Shown piece after piece: positions 13,070-26,700 of a stretch of 64,000 bases of DNA (position 1 is the first letter of the stretch; every line of letters begins with the position of its first letter). Position numbers and translations under genes: made by a program. The notes under the pieces were generated by a model. That model ran no database searches, was not told the DNA's origin, and was given only the letters and a program-made list of their open reading frames with translations. Source of the DNA: Schistosoma mansoni (Eukaryota; Platyhelminthes; Trematoda; Strigeidida; Schistosomatidae); the NCBI RefSeq assembly GCF_000237925.1, contig NC_031500.1, positions 16,889,753-16,953,752 on the forward strand, read 5' to 3'.

Positions 13070-13385
13070 CTGTATATGTCAGACCACCGTTGACAACCTA
13101 GATGGATCGGACGACTGTTTCGTTCTAGTATGGAACTCTTCAGCAGTGCACATCTATGACTGCTCACGCAGGAATAGAACCTAAGAACTTTTGGTCTCGC
13201 GCGCGAATACTTAGTTTACAGACAACTGAACCACTATCCAGTGGTGTAATAGTTTGACTTCAGTCAATTAGCACAATGCTGAGGCGTCCCATACTAGGAC
13301 GAACCAACCATTAAGTGGTTATCTAACACTAATCAGTTCATGATTTCAATGAAATTTACTAGTCTCTACAATCCCACATTGAAAA
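13070..13385. repeat. Family A inverted composite, diverged
   Basis: A minus-strand unit with a degraded core (13070-13245) is followed by a plus-strand ribozyme and tail remnant (about 13275-13385). It has the same 5'-inverted layout as other composites. Confidence 0.6.
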
Positions 13386-15860
13386 AAGATATAGTGATTC
13401 CGAGGTTACTAACTTCTAACACAATCATAATTTCGACATTTTTTTTCTAGTTGATAAATGTGGCCAATACTGTCATTAACATTATCATCATTAATCAGCA
13501 TTAAATATGCTAGATGAGACGCATATGGATATATAGATAATTAACAGCAGTCAAATACATACATACACACACATTAAGACTTACATGAAAACATTGCCAT
13601 TTAACTTTGCCTCTTATTATTAATCTTTTACGATCTGTTTCCTCTTTCTTTCTTCTCTTTCTCGCCCTCTCTCTCTCTTCGTTCATTTATCTATTTATCT
13701 ATCTATATCTATCTTTAGTTTATGGGTCTATTTTTATCTGTTTACATAGGAGTTGGATACAGAGAGAGAGAGGAAAAGAGATGTATGGCAGCCTATATTG
13801 TGTTCTTCTATGTGTTTTTTTATTTATTTGCACATGTCTAAAATGACTCCATTACACAATGATGTAGTCATGTATACATATGTATAGAGATAGAGATAGA
13901 GAAGAATAGATAGATAGCTTTTTAATTCATTTTTTTATTCTTCTATTTGAATTATGGCTTAATGTCTATTTTGATAGTGTAGTTTGAATTATAATGCAAC
14001 TTAGAAAGGATAATTACTGTTGATCTGATATTCCTTCTCATGTATATGTATATCTAGGGCGTGCTAATGTCATTGTGATGAATGAGTACTATGCATGTTA
14101 TTATTATTACTAATTGTACTACAACTAAGGTTATTAATGAATATCATTTACGTATGATAATGCCAATGGGAATCATTTGCTTAGATAACAGACAGAAAAT
14201 CAACCAAGCAAACAGATAGAACAGATATCATCTAACTTTGTATCATTGTCATCATAATCATAGTACAGTTATCATGTTTCCTAATTAATGAATACCTATC
14301 ATTTAATGCCCTCTTTATATTGACTTATGCGCTCATTTGGTTTGTTATTTGATATTGTTCCTCTTTTTTTCTCATTAATGTTGATGGTTTGTTTATTTAT
14401 TTTTTAATTCTACAACTCCCTTTGTTCATCCCTCTTCAAACTTTCATTGTTGCCTCTACTCTCTTGGTTTTTTCTCATATCTCTACTTTGATTTTATAAA
14501 GGGAGAAAACTACTCTATGTTTCTTTTTGTTTGGTTACTCTCCGTGTATTAACATTTCTATCCTAACGGTTATCCTATCGTTATACCATCGTCAAGATTA
14601 CTATTATTCAGTAAAAAAAACAAAACAACAACAACGTTAAATTCAACATGTACAAATGACATTAATAGGAATAAGGCAAATAGAACTAATGAACCTACCG
14701 AGAGAAAAGAAGGAGAAAAAAAATAAGCAAGCGATCAAGTACATGAGTGAATGAGCAAGTGAGCAAGCTCGTGCGCGCTCACGAGAGAGAGAGAGAGGGA
14801 GGGAGGAAGAGACAGAACAAAAAATAAATAAACAAATAATTTAGTAAATAAAAATATAAACAGATATGAGTCAGTTTGTTTTATCAAGTGCATAATTATA
14901 ATTTTTATCAGATACAATCTCATTTCCCCCCCTATACTCTATCGTTACTATCGTTAATCATGTAGCATTACTACTAATGGTATTACACATGTGTATATGC
15001 TCAATGAACATTTTACAATGTTATTTAATGCATGTTTATATACATATATACAGTTATCTAGTGAATACCCTGATGGATATACATTCAGGATAAAATTATA
15101 TTACATTAGGATATTTTGTTGTTTCTATCTTATTTTCTGTTGACCATAATTCTATACATACAACCCCGCGCCACCCCTCCCCCCTCCCGCAAAAAAGGGA
15201 AATTAACAATCAGAATATGATACATTTTAATCAGTTTATTTTTTTTTTCTTCATTTTATGAAACTCTTCTGACGGTGATATGGATGTCGATGTTCAGTAC
15301 TACTAGTACTACTACTACTACTAGTAGTAATAATAGTAGTATAGATAGATAGATAAGTAGATAATGCATATTTATCTTATTAGTAATTGATCATTTTTTG
15401 ATAATTATTTCTAAATGATAGTAATTGTTATTTACAGTTAATTGTACATGATAAATCTCTGACACACACACACGGAGATAATACTGGCTTCTTGTTTTCG
15501 GTTTTATATATTCATCATATATATAGGAGGCATAATTTATGGATAACTAAATTCTCTTGTCTCTTTTTGGTATCATACATCAGGTTAATATAATTAATTA
15601 CCTACAGGTTAAATAGGATACATAGAATTCATTTGTTGATTACTTTTACTCTATATAAAATAATATGAGATTAAAAATAGGAATTGTGTCCGTTTTTGTG
15701 ACTGCAAACCTTATATGATGAACTGATCTTACGTAAATAGTGATTGAAAATTAGGAAACATTGGACTGTTGAACAACTCCCAAAGTTCTAGTGGAAAGTC
15801 TTGATCATTTGGTTTCAATCATAACGTGTATGAGTGGTAGTTACTCACCAATAGGATTGA

Positions 15861-16115
15861 GTCAGTCAGTCAGCTACAACGTAGGACCAGGCGCATATAT
15901 GCATCGGTCCAAGTTGCCATACCTCATTAGCGCAATAAGATGAACATTGAATTGAAGTAGTTGATTTAGTGGTGGTAATATATAAAAGAAAGATTGTATA
16001 TAAGGATACAGTACAGGAAGAAAGACAGAGAGTGTATACACCTACGCCATTGTGATCGATTCTGAGCCATGTCACCTAAAGTCTCCAACCATTGGTTACG
16101 GCAGTCACGCGGACC
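15861..16115 (-). mobile_element. 5'-truncated LINE 3' end with 13-bp target-site duplication
   Basis: It is flanked by exact ccaataggattga copies (15848-15860 and 16116-16128). The minus strand carries GDMAQNRSQWRRCIHS-like coding, a 3' UTR and a (GACT)n tail. It starts at the same CGCGGACCCCAA point as the copy near 7350, so the truncation is nearly the same. Confidence 0.78.
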
Positions 16116-16164
16116 CCAATAGGATTGAAAGATATCACTAATCAATCTAAGTCAGAAATGTAAA

Positions 16165-17010
16165 ACACAGGATTATGACTCAGTGATCAAATGGTTACTC
16201 ATTCGATATGAAACATGGATTCTATAATCCTGGGGTTGTTTATACACGTTTCCGAGGAATATTATACTGGAACGAAACAGCTTTTCAGTGTTTCGTAGTT
16301 TTCAGTAATTGCTTGAATAAGATGAGTTCATACTGTAAATCATAAAATGTAACAAAGGCTACAAACTTCTTGAAATAATTTGAAGTTTCAACTTAGCAGA
16401 GTAACCATCTGGTAATTCTTTATATTTTTAATCGTACTACAACTGGTTTCATTTTCTTAATAATTGTTATCTGTATTTCCTTAATATCCTGGTCTTCTTT
16501 TTTTTTTTTTTTACAAATCATCCTTTCAAGCACTTCTTATTCGCCCAACCTCTGTTTCAATCAACTCTTGGTTCTTACATGTTGTAATTTTGTGTTTTCT
16601 GGAAATATATTTTATGACATGAAGTGGCTATTATCAATATTATTGCCATGAGTTTGCTTTTTTTTTTATTTAACTCTATCCATTCAGTAATGTTTTTGAC
16701 TTCATCATATTTGTGTCATCCACCGACCAGATTTGAAAGTTTGTTTCCTTTGCAGTGCATATTTAAATCCTACTTATAGAATAATTATGTATTTTTAGTA
16801 TAGAGGTTTTGTAGAAATTTCTGACTTTTGCAGTTTACATCATAGACATTCGAAATCACGAAACACTGGACAGTTGTGTCCTCCAAGGGTGGAACTTCTC
16901 AGCAGTGCACTCCCATCAGTTCACAGTGTATTGAGCCTAGAGCTTGCAAGTTTCTCGACCAGCACCTAACCATTAGATCAGTATGGTGGTTAATCATGAA
17001 TGTGTTTGTT
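16165..17010. repeat. Two decayed family A copies
   Basis: About 16165-16330 (+) keeps ggaacgaaacagc and the tail. About 16850-17000 (-) keeps acttctcagcagtgcact and part of the head. Both lack an intact ribozyme. Confidence 0.5.
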
Positions 17011-17109
17011 TACCTCATTTAACTGAAGTAGAACTGCTACTTATTTGGTTTCCAACCAATAGATTTCGTATTCAAGCTGAACCGTGCATAGTTCAATTTT
17101 AACAGCTTG

Positions 17110-17116
17110 ATATTAC

Positions 17117-17184
<68 letters not shown>

Positions 17185-17185
17185 C
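17110..17185. repeat. (ATT)n/(AGT)n microsatellite
   Basis: About 12 ATT units pass directly into about 11 AGT units. It lies shortly upstream of the first recognised TCF/LEF exon. Confidence 0.9.
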
Positions 17186-17428
17186 ATATAGTACTAGTAA
17201 TAATAATAATAGTAATAGTAGCGATACTCACTTTAACACAAACAGTGTGACTTGAGACCAGGTTATATAACCGTCACCCAATACGTGACGAATAATTTAT
17301 ACTAACAAGTAAACAGAAATTACCACGATTTAAAACTCCTGTGTTATTTAAAATTTCAATTCCTCATTTTCTTTCTTTTCCTTTTTATTTATTTTATCAT
17401 TTGTTGTTATTATTTTAATTGATTACAG

Positions 17429-17996
17429 ACTACTCAGTTCCCATCATGTGTTCCTAATCCGTTCGGATTTATACCATTTTATGATTCATTCAGATGTGGT
17501 GCAGCGGCTGCTGCTGCGGCAGCCGCCGCCGCTGCCGCAGCAGCAGCTTTTTCTCAAAAATCTCCACATGAAACAACAGTTCAACATGATGATGACATTT
17601 TAAAGTTTGGTTCAAAATATCCAACAAACAGTCGAAATTATACTACGATGGGTAATTTTGATTTAAGTTTAGAAAATTGTAAAAACTATATGAACTCAAT
17701 TGAAACTAGGAATGATAATGTCTGTACTACTAATATACCTGGTGTTTCTACTACTTCTGTTAATACCGCTACTTGTATAAATGAGAATAAATTCAATAAA
17801 CTATCATTATCATCATCATCACTATACACAAATACTTATCAGACACATCCTTCATTATCATATAATCAGCAATGTCTTCGTCAGTCAAAAGATTTAACCT
17901 CTAATAATATGAATATGTTAAATTATCCACGTGACATAGAATCAACAGTTGGACTTTCAGTACGAGAACATAGTCGATCACCATTGCCAACATCTC
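17429..17996 (+). CDS. TCF/LEF exon (first one recognised in window)
   Basis: The acceptor is gattacag before 17429 and the donor is gtaagt at 17997. The exon reads open from its first base ([19 protein letters not shown]), then has a run of about 14 Ala encoded by mixed GCN codons, then Asp/Ser/Asn-rich sequence. It ends with one base of a split Arg codon (C|GT) that is completed by the next exon. No ATG is needed at the start because it is an internal exon; the ATG at 17648 is an internal Met. Reading past the donor gives only a short Tyr-rich tail and a stop. Confidence 0.88.
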
Positions 17997-20900
17997 GTAA
18001 GTGTGTTTATTACTATTATTATCATTATGGTCATTTTCAAGTAATTCAGTATTGATATTCTTAACATGATAGTGTTGCGTGGGCGAGTTAGGCTCTAATA
18101 GTTAATCTACTTGAATTTCAACTACCAAGTCGTAAGCTGTCAAATGTTCGCTTCATCGGTCTATCACAATCAACATAGAGCATCGCGCATATGTGAATTG
18201 ATCCAAGTTGCCATATTATATTAGCAGGGTGAGATGTAAATCAGAAGATAAATAAGGAATTTGACTGAAATAATTTGGTGGTAATGATAAAGAGAGGGAT
18301 TCGACATTGAGAATATGGTTCGAAAAGACGAAATGATACGGCACTTATGAAGAAATTTTGGAATTCAATACCTAGAGGAAGATAGAAAGTAAATACATCT
18401 GAGCCATTGTAATTAATTCTTAACCATGTCAGTTAACATTTCCAACCACTGATTTTGGTGTACGAACCAATGATTGGTGACCGACTACCATGGGACTGCA
18501 TCTCATTACGTTGCTCCACTGTCTTGTGGATTAGATCTTTAGGTCAAAGGCTCCGGGTGTGGCCTCCTAAGAAAACCACCTGCTTCGGTCTGTGAATCCG
18601 GGCAGTATCATAGCTCACACATAAATCAAGTGACTTGTGTGACGCACATGTATTCGGTGCCCCTTTGTACCAATATTTATGTGATCAGATAATAATAATA
18701 ATAATTATTATTATTATTATTTATAATAATAACGACTTTTATCTCAATGATATATTTAAACAATTAAGTAATTTCGAAATTTTATGTATATATTACTGAA
18801 TCCCAGCGTTCTAGTAGATAACAGGTATGAACTAATGGTATTTCAATGAAAATAAATTGATATGATCCTTTTTTTCTCAAATCCAAATCTTACAATCTAT
18901 TTACTTTATCCTTACATTATTAAAGGTTATCATTCGTTTGACAATCCAATCGATCCACCTAAACTCTTAAATACATTACATGCTAGTCGCTTATTAGAAG
19001 GATCTGGACAAATATCTTCATCATCACCACCACCATCATTATCACTACCTAATGGATCTATTCAACATGATTCATCTCCTTCAACATCGTCTAATTTCTA
19101 TGCTGTTGCAGCCTGTGCAGCGGCGGCAGTTGTAGCCGCAGCAGTAGCATCTTGGAGTGGTACAGGTTCACCAAAAACATCCAATAAATCTCAGCAATAT
19201 TTCACATCCTCTAATAGTCATCAAAGTTCACCATGTCCTTCTCTTGGTAATAATAATAATACATTGTTTCCATTAAGTCCATCCGGATCAATTAATAGAT
19301 CAGCTCTTTTCAATCATTTACAATCGGTGAAATCACCAAATAGTATTGGCGGCATGGTACCATCACCGAAAGCAAATAGTAGCAATCTAACTACTTCATC
19401 ATTATCTCCAGCTGGATTATATCATAGATGTGAAAATAACAATAATAATACGAGTAATAATAATAACCACAGTAGTAGTCGAGCGTCTACTTCAACTAAT
19501 TCTACCGCTGCTAGTCCTTATTCTCCTAGGTAAGTTGTATTCATAATGAGGTTGAAAAAGAGAAACAGAGAAAAGCTAAGTTTTAGCCTACTTTTCTTGC
19601 TAAAGTGAGGTTTTTTCATATTTAATGTTTATGCTGTCTTAACTGTTAGTTATATTTTGTTAGTAATAACATTAAATATAACTGGTGTTTGTTGTATGAA
19701 ATGAATATCTGACTGCATCACAAAAAAGCAACTATGAATTATTCATTGATGTTGACTCTGTCTGCAATTGGTAGTTAAGGCTCAGTCAGTCGGATACTGT
19801 TAGAGGCATGAGTGCGGTTGTCACTTTTAGGTTACCGATATAGTGGGAAAAAAACTATTCTTCTTGAGGAACTTGGAAAGAAAGCTGATGATCTTGATAA
19901 CCTATGAGTGTTACTATAAATCCGAAGGAAAAACTATTTGAGACAGGTCACATACACTCCTTTTGTGTGATAAGTTCTTGGTGTGTTAGCTAATTACTCT
20001 TCAGATCTTAACCCTCTTTAACCAACTCTCTTGAGATAATAGGAACGAACAGAACGAGTATTCCAACCAATATAGCTCTGTGCGGTCACCACAATACCAC
20101 AATAGACTAACCACTTTATAAAGGAAGCATCTACAGTCGAGGATAGTTAATACTAATAGAATTATATTATTAACATTTATTTCAAACCATATTCAAAATG
20201 ATCTGTATCAGCTTTCATAAAATATACTGGTTGAATATATATATTCAAATCTGTAGCATCAAAAGATTACCTTGACAACAATTCCACTTGTTGAAAGTAC
20301 TAATAGATAACTGCGTGGTTTGGTAACTATTAGCTTGTTATCAGTTATCCTCCTAGGGTAATCAATACCTCATGTTAAATGATACAATCTAGCTGATAAT
20401 CGGTTATTTTCATTCCACTAGGAATAACTTGTCTTTTCTCAAAGTATAAGTGATACACTTGTCTTGATAATTCTGTAATAAAGAATGAATTGGTTTCCAC
20501 TATTATTCTATTCTTATTATAACAGATTATATAAAAGTCATTGGTTGTAGTACTTATACCCATTTTTTATTCATTCATTGATTTATTTATTAATTTAGTA
20601 TGTTTGCTGCCGCCGCAGCCGCTGCACACATGCAGTTATTATCTGCAGCAGCAGCTGCCGCTACGTTCAATTCAAATTTGTCATCATCATCGTCATCGTC
20701 TTCAGTACATACAGCTCCATCGACACCATGTATAACAACTTCATTGAGTAATGAGTTCACATTTGAAGATTCTATCAGAGAAATGAAATCAATATCAACA
20801 TCATCATCGTCGTCAGTAATTTCTTTATCAGATTTATCACCAACTGTACAATTTGGTTCTTTGTCGACATCTTCGTTATCATCAATTCAAAATAGAGATA

Positions 20901-23900
20901 ATAACAGTAATAATAATGGTAATGATAATAATAATTCAACACCAAACAGTCTTTGGAGACGTCAACAAACTGCAGCAGCGGTAGTAGCCGCTGTAGCTGC
21001 AAGTGCTATGATTGGTAATTCAACATCTTCAACATTATCATCTGTTTCTGCTGTTGTCAGAGGTGATAATGATGGTGTTAGTGGTCGTGGGGGAGTAGGA
21101 AGAAGAAGAAGAAACACTAATATACTTAATACATTAGATCGAACTAATTCTCCCGGACTATGGTCCAGTCGAAATCATCTGTTTAGTTCAAGGTAAGAGG
21201 TTCTTATATTGTTATCTTTATATTCTTCTACAGTTTGATTATGAATATTTATTGATTCACTGTAACAAAACATTGTTTAATGAAGCATTTATCATGTATG
21301 ATGGAGCTATCAAGTGTATGGTGATGATGTTTAACTTGGAGTTTTGATTAAAGTTGACAAGTCAAGAACGATAGACTTTTATTTAATGAGATGGTTTCGA
21401 TGTGAGAAACTTGGGCGAACGGTCTCTTTTTTAGTGTTTGGGAACATTTGTGTTTTCTTATAACTGATATTCAGAACTAAATTCTTTTTGATCAACCACT
21501 GTGGATAACATGTTGACTTTTGAAACAATGCTCACTGATCTTGAGTCTTAACATGAACATAGACAAAGCTAATTTCAAGCACATTCAGCTGACAATTCCA
21601 AACTAGGGTGAAACACACGACTTACATTCCACTGTCAATTACGATCTAAACGTATATTGATATTACAGAAGGGGTTTTGTGGAGATTTCAGTAATTTTAT
21701 ATAGCTGAGATCATGAGTCAATTGAAGCTAGATCGCCATCGAAAACCTGGAAGCACTGGACGGCCGTTTCGTCCTATTTTGGGACTCCTCAGCAGTGCTC
21801 ATCCACCATCCCGCCTCTCGTGATTTGAACCTAGGACCTACCAGTCTCACGCCAGAGCACTTAACCGATAGACCACTTAGCCGGCCGGCATCCAACGCTG
21901 TTAATGTCTAACTTCAACCGATCCACGAAATTGAGCAACCATTCACCAATATCTTCAGTGAGTTGATATCTCCCAACAGACCTAGTTGAACTCCACTGGT
22001 CACTGCTTCTTACTAGAACTCCAGGAAGTACCTCATGGATGAGCACTACTGAGGAGTCCCACAATAGAACGAGACGGCCGTCCAGTGCTTCCGGGTTTTC
22101 CATGGTTGTCTAGCTTCAATTGACTCATGATCTTAACTATATAAAATATATTGATATACTCTGGAATAATTTCCATATCATACTACTTTCTTTCTTATTC
22201 AGTAATATGATATTGTTAAAAAAAATGTTTACTTGATCAAAAAGGCAATTCATCTAAACTGACTACACTATGATGTTAACTCTCATTGAGAACTGATTCC
22301 AATTCTGAAATTTCTAATTTCAATTTTCTATATCATTTTTATTTTCTTCAAATATCTCCCCCCTGTCTTTTCTCTTGATTATGTTCAATTTGGAATTCGT
22401 GTGTACACGAGGGAGAGAGAGAGGGGGGGCGAGGGAGAGGAAAACAGTGAATGTTTTTGTTTTCGAGTCGGAAAAAATCTTACATATATATATACACATA
22501 TATTTGTGTGTGTGCGTGTGTGTACTTTACTGATGAATTGGTTAGCTCATAGATTTAAGTTTCCATGACAAATTTCGAATAGATTATTTTCATAATAAAA
22601 TAAATAATGGTGACTATGAAATTGATGAATTAATAATCTAAATTAGACAAGATGTCTTATTCATTTCCGTTATTTATATCTATGCACGTACTTGCGCGTG
22701 TGTGTGTGTGTTTGTGTATGTGTATGTACATATCTACATGTGTTTGTGTTTGTCGTAGTCGATTTCTTTTTTTTTTGTTCATTCAATTAAGCATAGATTT
22801 GAAATGTATTTATCATTATTGTTTCAATGCATTCTTTTCTCTTTGGAATATTTCCATAGACTTTCTTTGTTTTTAATCTTTTCACTGTTCCCCCTTCTTC
22901 ATTTATTGCACGCATAAACACACAAGTACATTGTGAGAGCCATATAGTTTATTCCTTACCATATGTATATATACATACAAGAATTATATACTACCATATA
23001 GACTAATCTATTTAATGAGGCTTGACATTAAAGACAGTCATCTTACAGAAGTTATTCTGTTCCTACCGTCACCGTTGTCGTTTTCTACCAATTTATTATT
23101 TCTTTTTTTATAATTTATTCATTTGTTTTATCCATTCATTTGTGAAACTGACTAATGTGTGTTTGTGTGTGCTTGTGAGGGGGCTCATGAGTGATATATT
23201 ACCATAACTGATTGGTAAATAGTGAATTAATAGATTATTGAGATGAGACAGGTGGCAAATTTATTATTTGATGGATAGCATTCAGTTTAACAATTGAGAG
23301 GTGGGGGATAAAGAGAGAATGGGGAAGTGTGTGTGTGTGTGAAAAGAAACTGGCGAAAAAGTGAAAGATCAGTTATCTTTTATTGTAATTGTTATTGTTT
23401 TGTTTTCAAAATGATAATGATTATAGAAAGTTTGAAAGCAGCTTGGTTGATAGCCTGTCAATAAATAAAATCCCTCTCATTTTCTAAAACTTGATTTATC
23501 AGTGTTAAAATAATAAATATAATTTATGTCTATTGTATCTGTGTGTGTGTATGTGGAATGATTGAATACCATCTCTGTAGAAAGTGACGCGTGTTGATTG
23601 TTGTTGTTGTTTGGTTGACAGCTATAGGAATTACAATCAAACGGTTTTGACTTTATTTATCTCCTAACTATAAATGTCATTAACAGAGATGTACACCTTA
23701 GGCTGAGAGATAGTATTAGTTATTCTATTATTATTATAATTGTCAGTATAGAGTTGTGCAGATTGTTGAATTTAATTAAGATCGCGAACCAACCTAAGTT
23801 AAGCAACCATTGAAAACCTGAAAGCACTGGACGCTCGCTTTCAAGCAACATTGAAAGTTTCGGGTTTGATTTTCAGTCGTTCGGTCGTTCATGTGCACTG

Positions 23901-26666
23901 TTGAGGCTTCCCGCAATACTAGAACGAAACGATCTTCCACTGCTTCTAAGTTTTAAATGGTTGTCTAACGTAGATTGGTTCGTGATCTTAATAGTACCAT
24001 TACTTCAGTCCATAAATTATATCTGTCACCATATAGAAGTAAACTGGTTCACTGCTAAGGGCATGTTTATGTAGTCCACTCTGAACTACTCTAATTATGT
24101 GTGCGCGTCTGTGTGTTGGAAAGAGGCTAATGCTAACAAATACCTGGTTACTTAAATTAAAGTTGATTGATTGGATTTGAACCCGTAGTTTCTTACCCGT
24201 AACTCGTTTACTTTATGTAAGTGAATGGATTTCCATCGATGAATGTGTATATTCAGGCTACAGTGTTATCGTCAGAATGTAATGTTTTTCGTTTTAAACG
24301 AGATACCTTCCTAAGACAATATGTCAAGACTTCAAGTTATATCATAGAGTTTCTCTATAATAACAATAATGCTGCCTGATCGTTTTACAAAGTATTTGAT
24401 CTAATCCATATCAACAACTATCTAACCCCAATTCATTTTAGAATTGAGCTCACAAAATCGTATTTTGTTTGGAATTTTCGTATAGACAATTCGTATGGGC
24501 TGTATACTTTAAATACGAAGAGATAACATTAGACAGTGATGTGATAAGAACCAATATGAGTCATCTCAGTAGTCAATTGCTCAACGATGGTCGACAACAA
24601 TTTGATCAATCAACATTTTTTATTAAAATGCTTATACTGGATACTTAAATACTGGCTATTCATTGGAATGATCACATTTATTGTAGGACAAAATTTGCCT
24701 AACTATTTAATATGGTCACTGTTAAACAACTGCTCTCTGTATCAGAATAAAATTTTTCAATCACTTTTATGCTCGACAATATTGTATCGTTAATTTTAGT
24801 CAAATTTAATTCTCTGATAACCTTGACAATTCCGTCAAAATTTTGGTTTGAAACATCAAAATCAACCTGACTTATTACAACATCATATTATACTTAGTAT
24901 TGAAGAAATGAAATGTTAAGTTCATTCCCCTAATATCTTCTAATTACGGGAAGGTTGCGAATTAATTGAAGTTCGAGATGCGGAATGTTTTCTTTCAGTT
25001 CAATAAGTGCGAGCTAATATATTCTCTGTGAGGCCTGGATGTCCTGGAATCGGCCGTAGTGGAAGGAGTCATCGGTTATCCTACTGTTTTGTTGCATGCT
25101 TATCTAGTTGAAGTCTCTCCTTAACGTAAACCGTCTTAATATAACAGTTGTTTGTTTATTTCAAATCATACAGTATTCCATTTATATTCATTCGTATATC
25201 AAACATCATAATAAAGAGTCCTTTGCTCTTTCCTACCAACTGTAACTATTCCGAAATTTTGTGAGTCTAAAAATCAACTGTTTGAGACGTTTACTACTTT
25301 AATAACTTGTAAGTAGTTCAAAAATTACAAGTAAATTTACCAAGCGTGTTTGTTCATTTTAAGCGTATACAATATGTGAAAGGTAGCTAATATAGTAGTA
25401 TTACTTTTTTTCTTTCGAATACTTTACCATTTATTTAGATCTCGTGATCGTCGAAGTTTTGATTTTGCAAAAGCCTTAACAAAATCAGGGATTAATAGCA
25501 TTAATAACAATAATAATGGTGATGTAGTGATTAATGAAGAATCATCTCTAGATAATTGTAAAGAAAGCCTGAAGAAAAAAATGACTACCAATCTTATTTC
25601 ATCATCATCAACGACATCAACGACATGTTTATCAAAAGGTATACATATTAAGAAACCATTAAATGCATTTATGCTATTTATGAAAGAAATGCGTTCACGT
25701 GTACAAGAAGAATGTACTTTGAAAGAATCTGCTGCAATTAATCAAGTATTAGGTAAAAAATGGCATGAATTAACTAGAGAAGAACAAACAAAATATTATG
25801 AATTGGCTAGACATGAAAAAGAATTACATCAACAGTTATATCCAAATTGGTCAGCACGTGATAATTATGCATATCATGCTAGACGTCGTAAACGTCGACG
25901 ACAATTATTTCATAAACATGGTTTACATATACGTGGAACACGTCATATAAATAAGTCAATAATTAATACACATTCATATGACAAATCATCATTATTATTA
26001 TTGAATGATTCAACTGTTATGATGGATAAAACTAAAGTAAACACTTCATTAGATAAATGGAATGGTTATAAATCGTTTCCATTAGACATTGATAATAATC
26101 AACAGAAACATAATTCATGTATTTCTGATCATTCTTTAAATAATAAGACTCATTCAAATGATTCATTATCTTCAATGATAATAAATAGTTCAAAAATACA
26201 AATGGATCATTTATCAGATGATGTTGTTAATCATCATCATCATCGCCATCATCATCATAGTAGTAGTAGTGGTAGTAAATGTTCTTCTCCACATCCTCCA
26301 TCTATATTTCCTGTTACTACTATTTCAGAATTCTCTTCTAATCATCAGCAAAATCCTATGACATCGAATTCATCATTATGTAGAAAACAAAATCAGTCAT
26401 TTACTATAACAGCACCATCTATCTCATCACCGACATCATCATCATTGACATCCACGACATCCTCATCGTCTTCATTGTCATCATCATCATCATCATTAAC
26501 ACTACCTAAACGAATTACTTCTAATCTTACTAAACTAGATCCTATTGCAACTTTAAAAGAAGAAGATGGTTGTAATTTCTTAGGTGAAGTAAGACAACAT
26601 GTAAAATCAATGAATGTAAATTCTATCGATTATAAAACATTTATGAATACTGTTGTTAATGATGAA

Positions 26667-26700
<34 letters not shown>

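Larger units (their letters stand above)
1..17428. other. Repeat-rich, gene-poor region, probably intron or 5' flank of TCF/LEF
   Basis: Apart from the repeats listed I see no coding exon with convincing content and splice sites. Open frames are Phe/Ser/Leu-rich products of T-rich DNA. A trinucleotide block at 4951-5027 passes from CTC to CTA/ACT to AAT units. AT- and GATA-type microsatellites occur near 9700, 13860 and 15300. Short exons of the TCF/LEF N terminus could be missed by eye. Confidence 0.5.

Noticed and set aside
1-17428. Search for N-terminal TCF/LEF exons
   Set aside because: No beta-catenin-binding motif was found by eye; short exons may be missed, but none can be supported.
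22045-22095. Plus-strand hammerhead in the 21665-22145 composite as an active ribozyme
   Set aside because: GAAA is replaced by GAGA, so it was not listed as intact.
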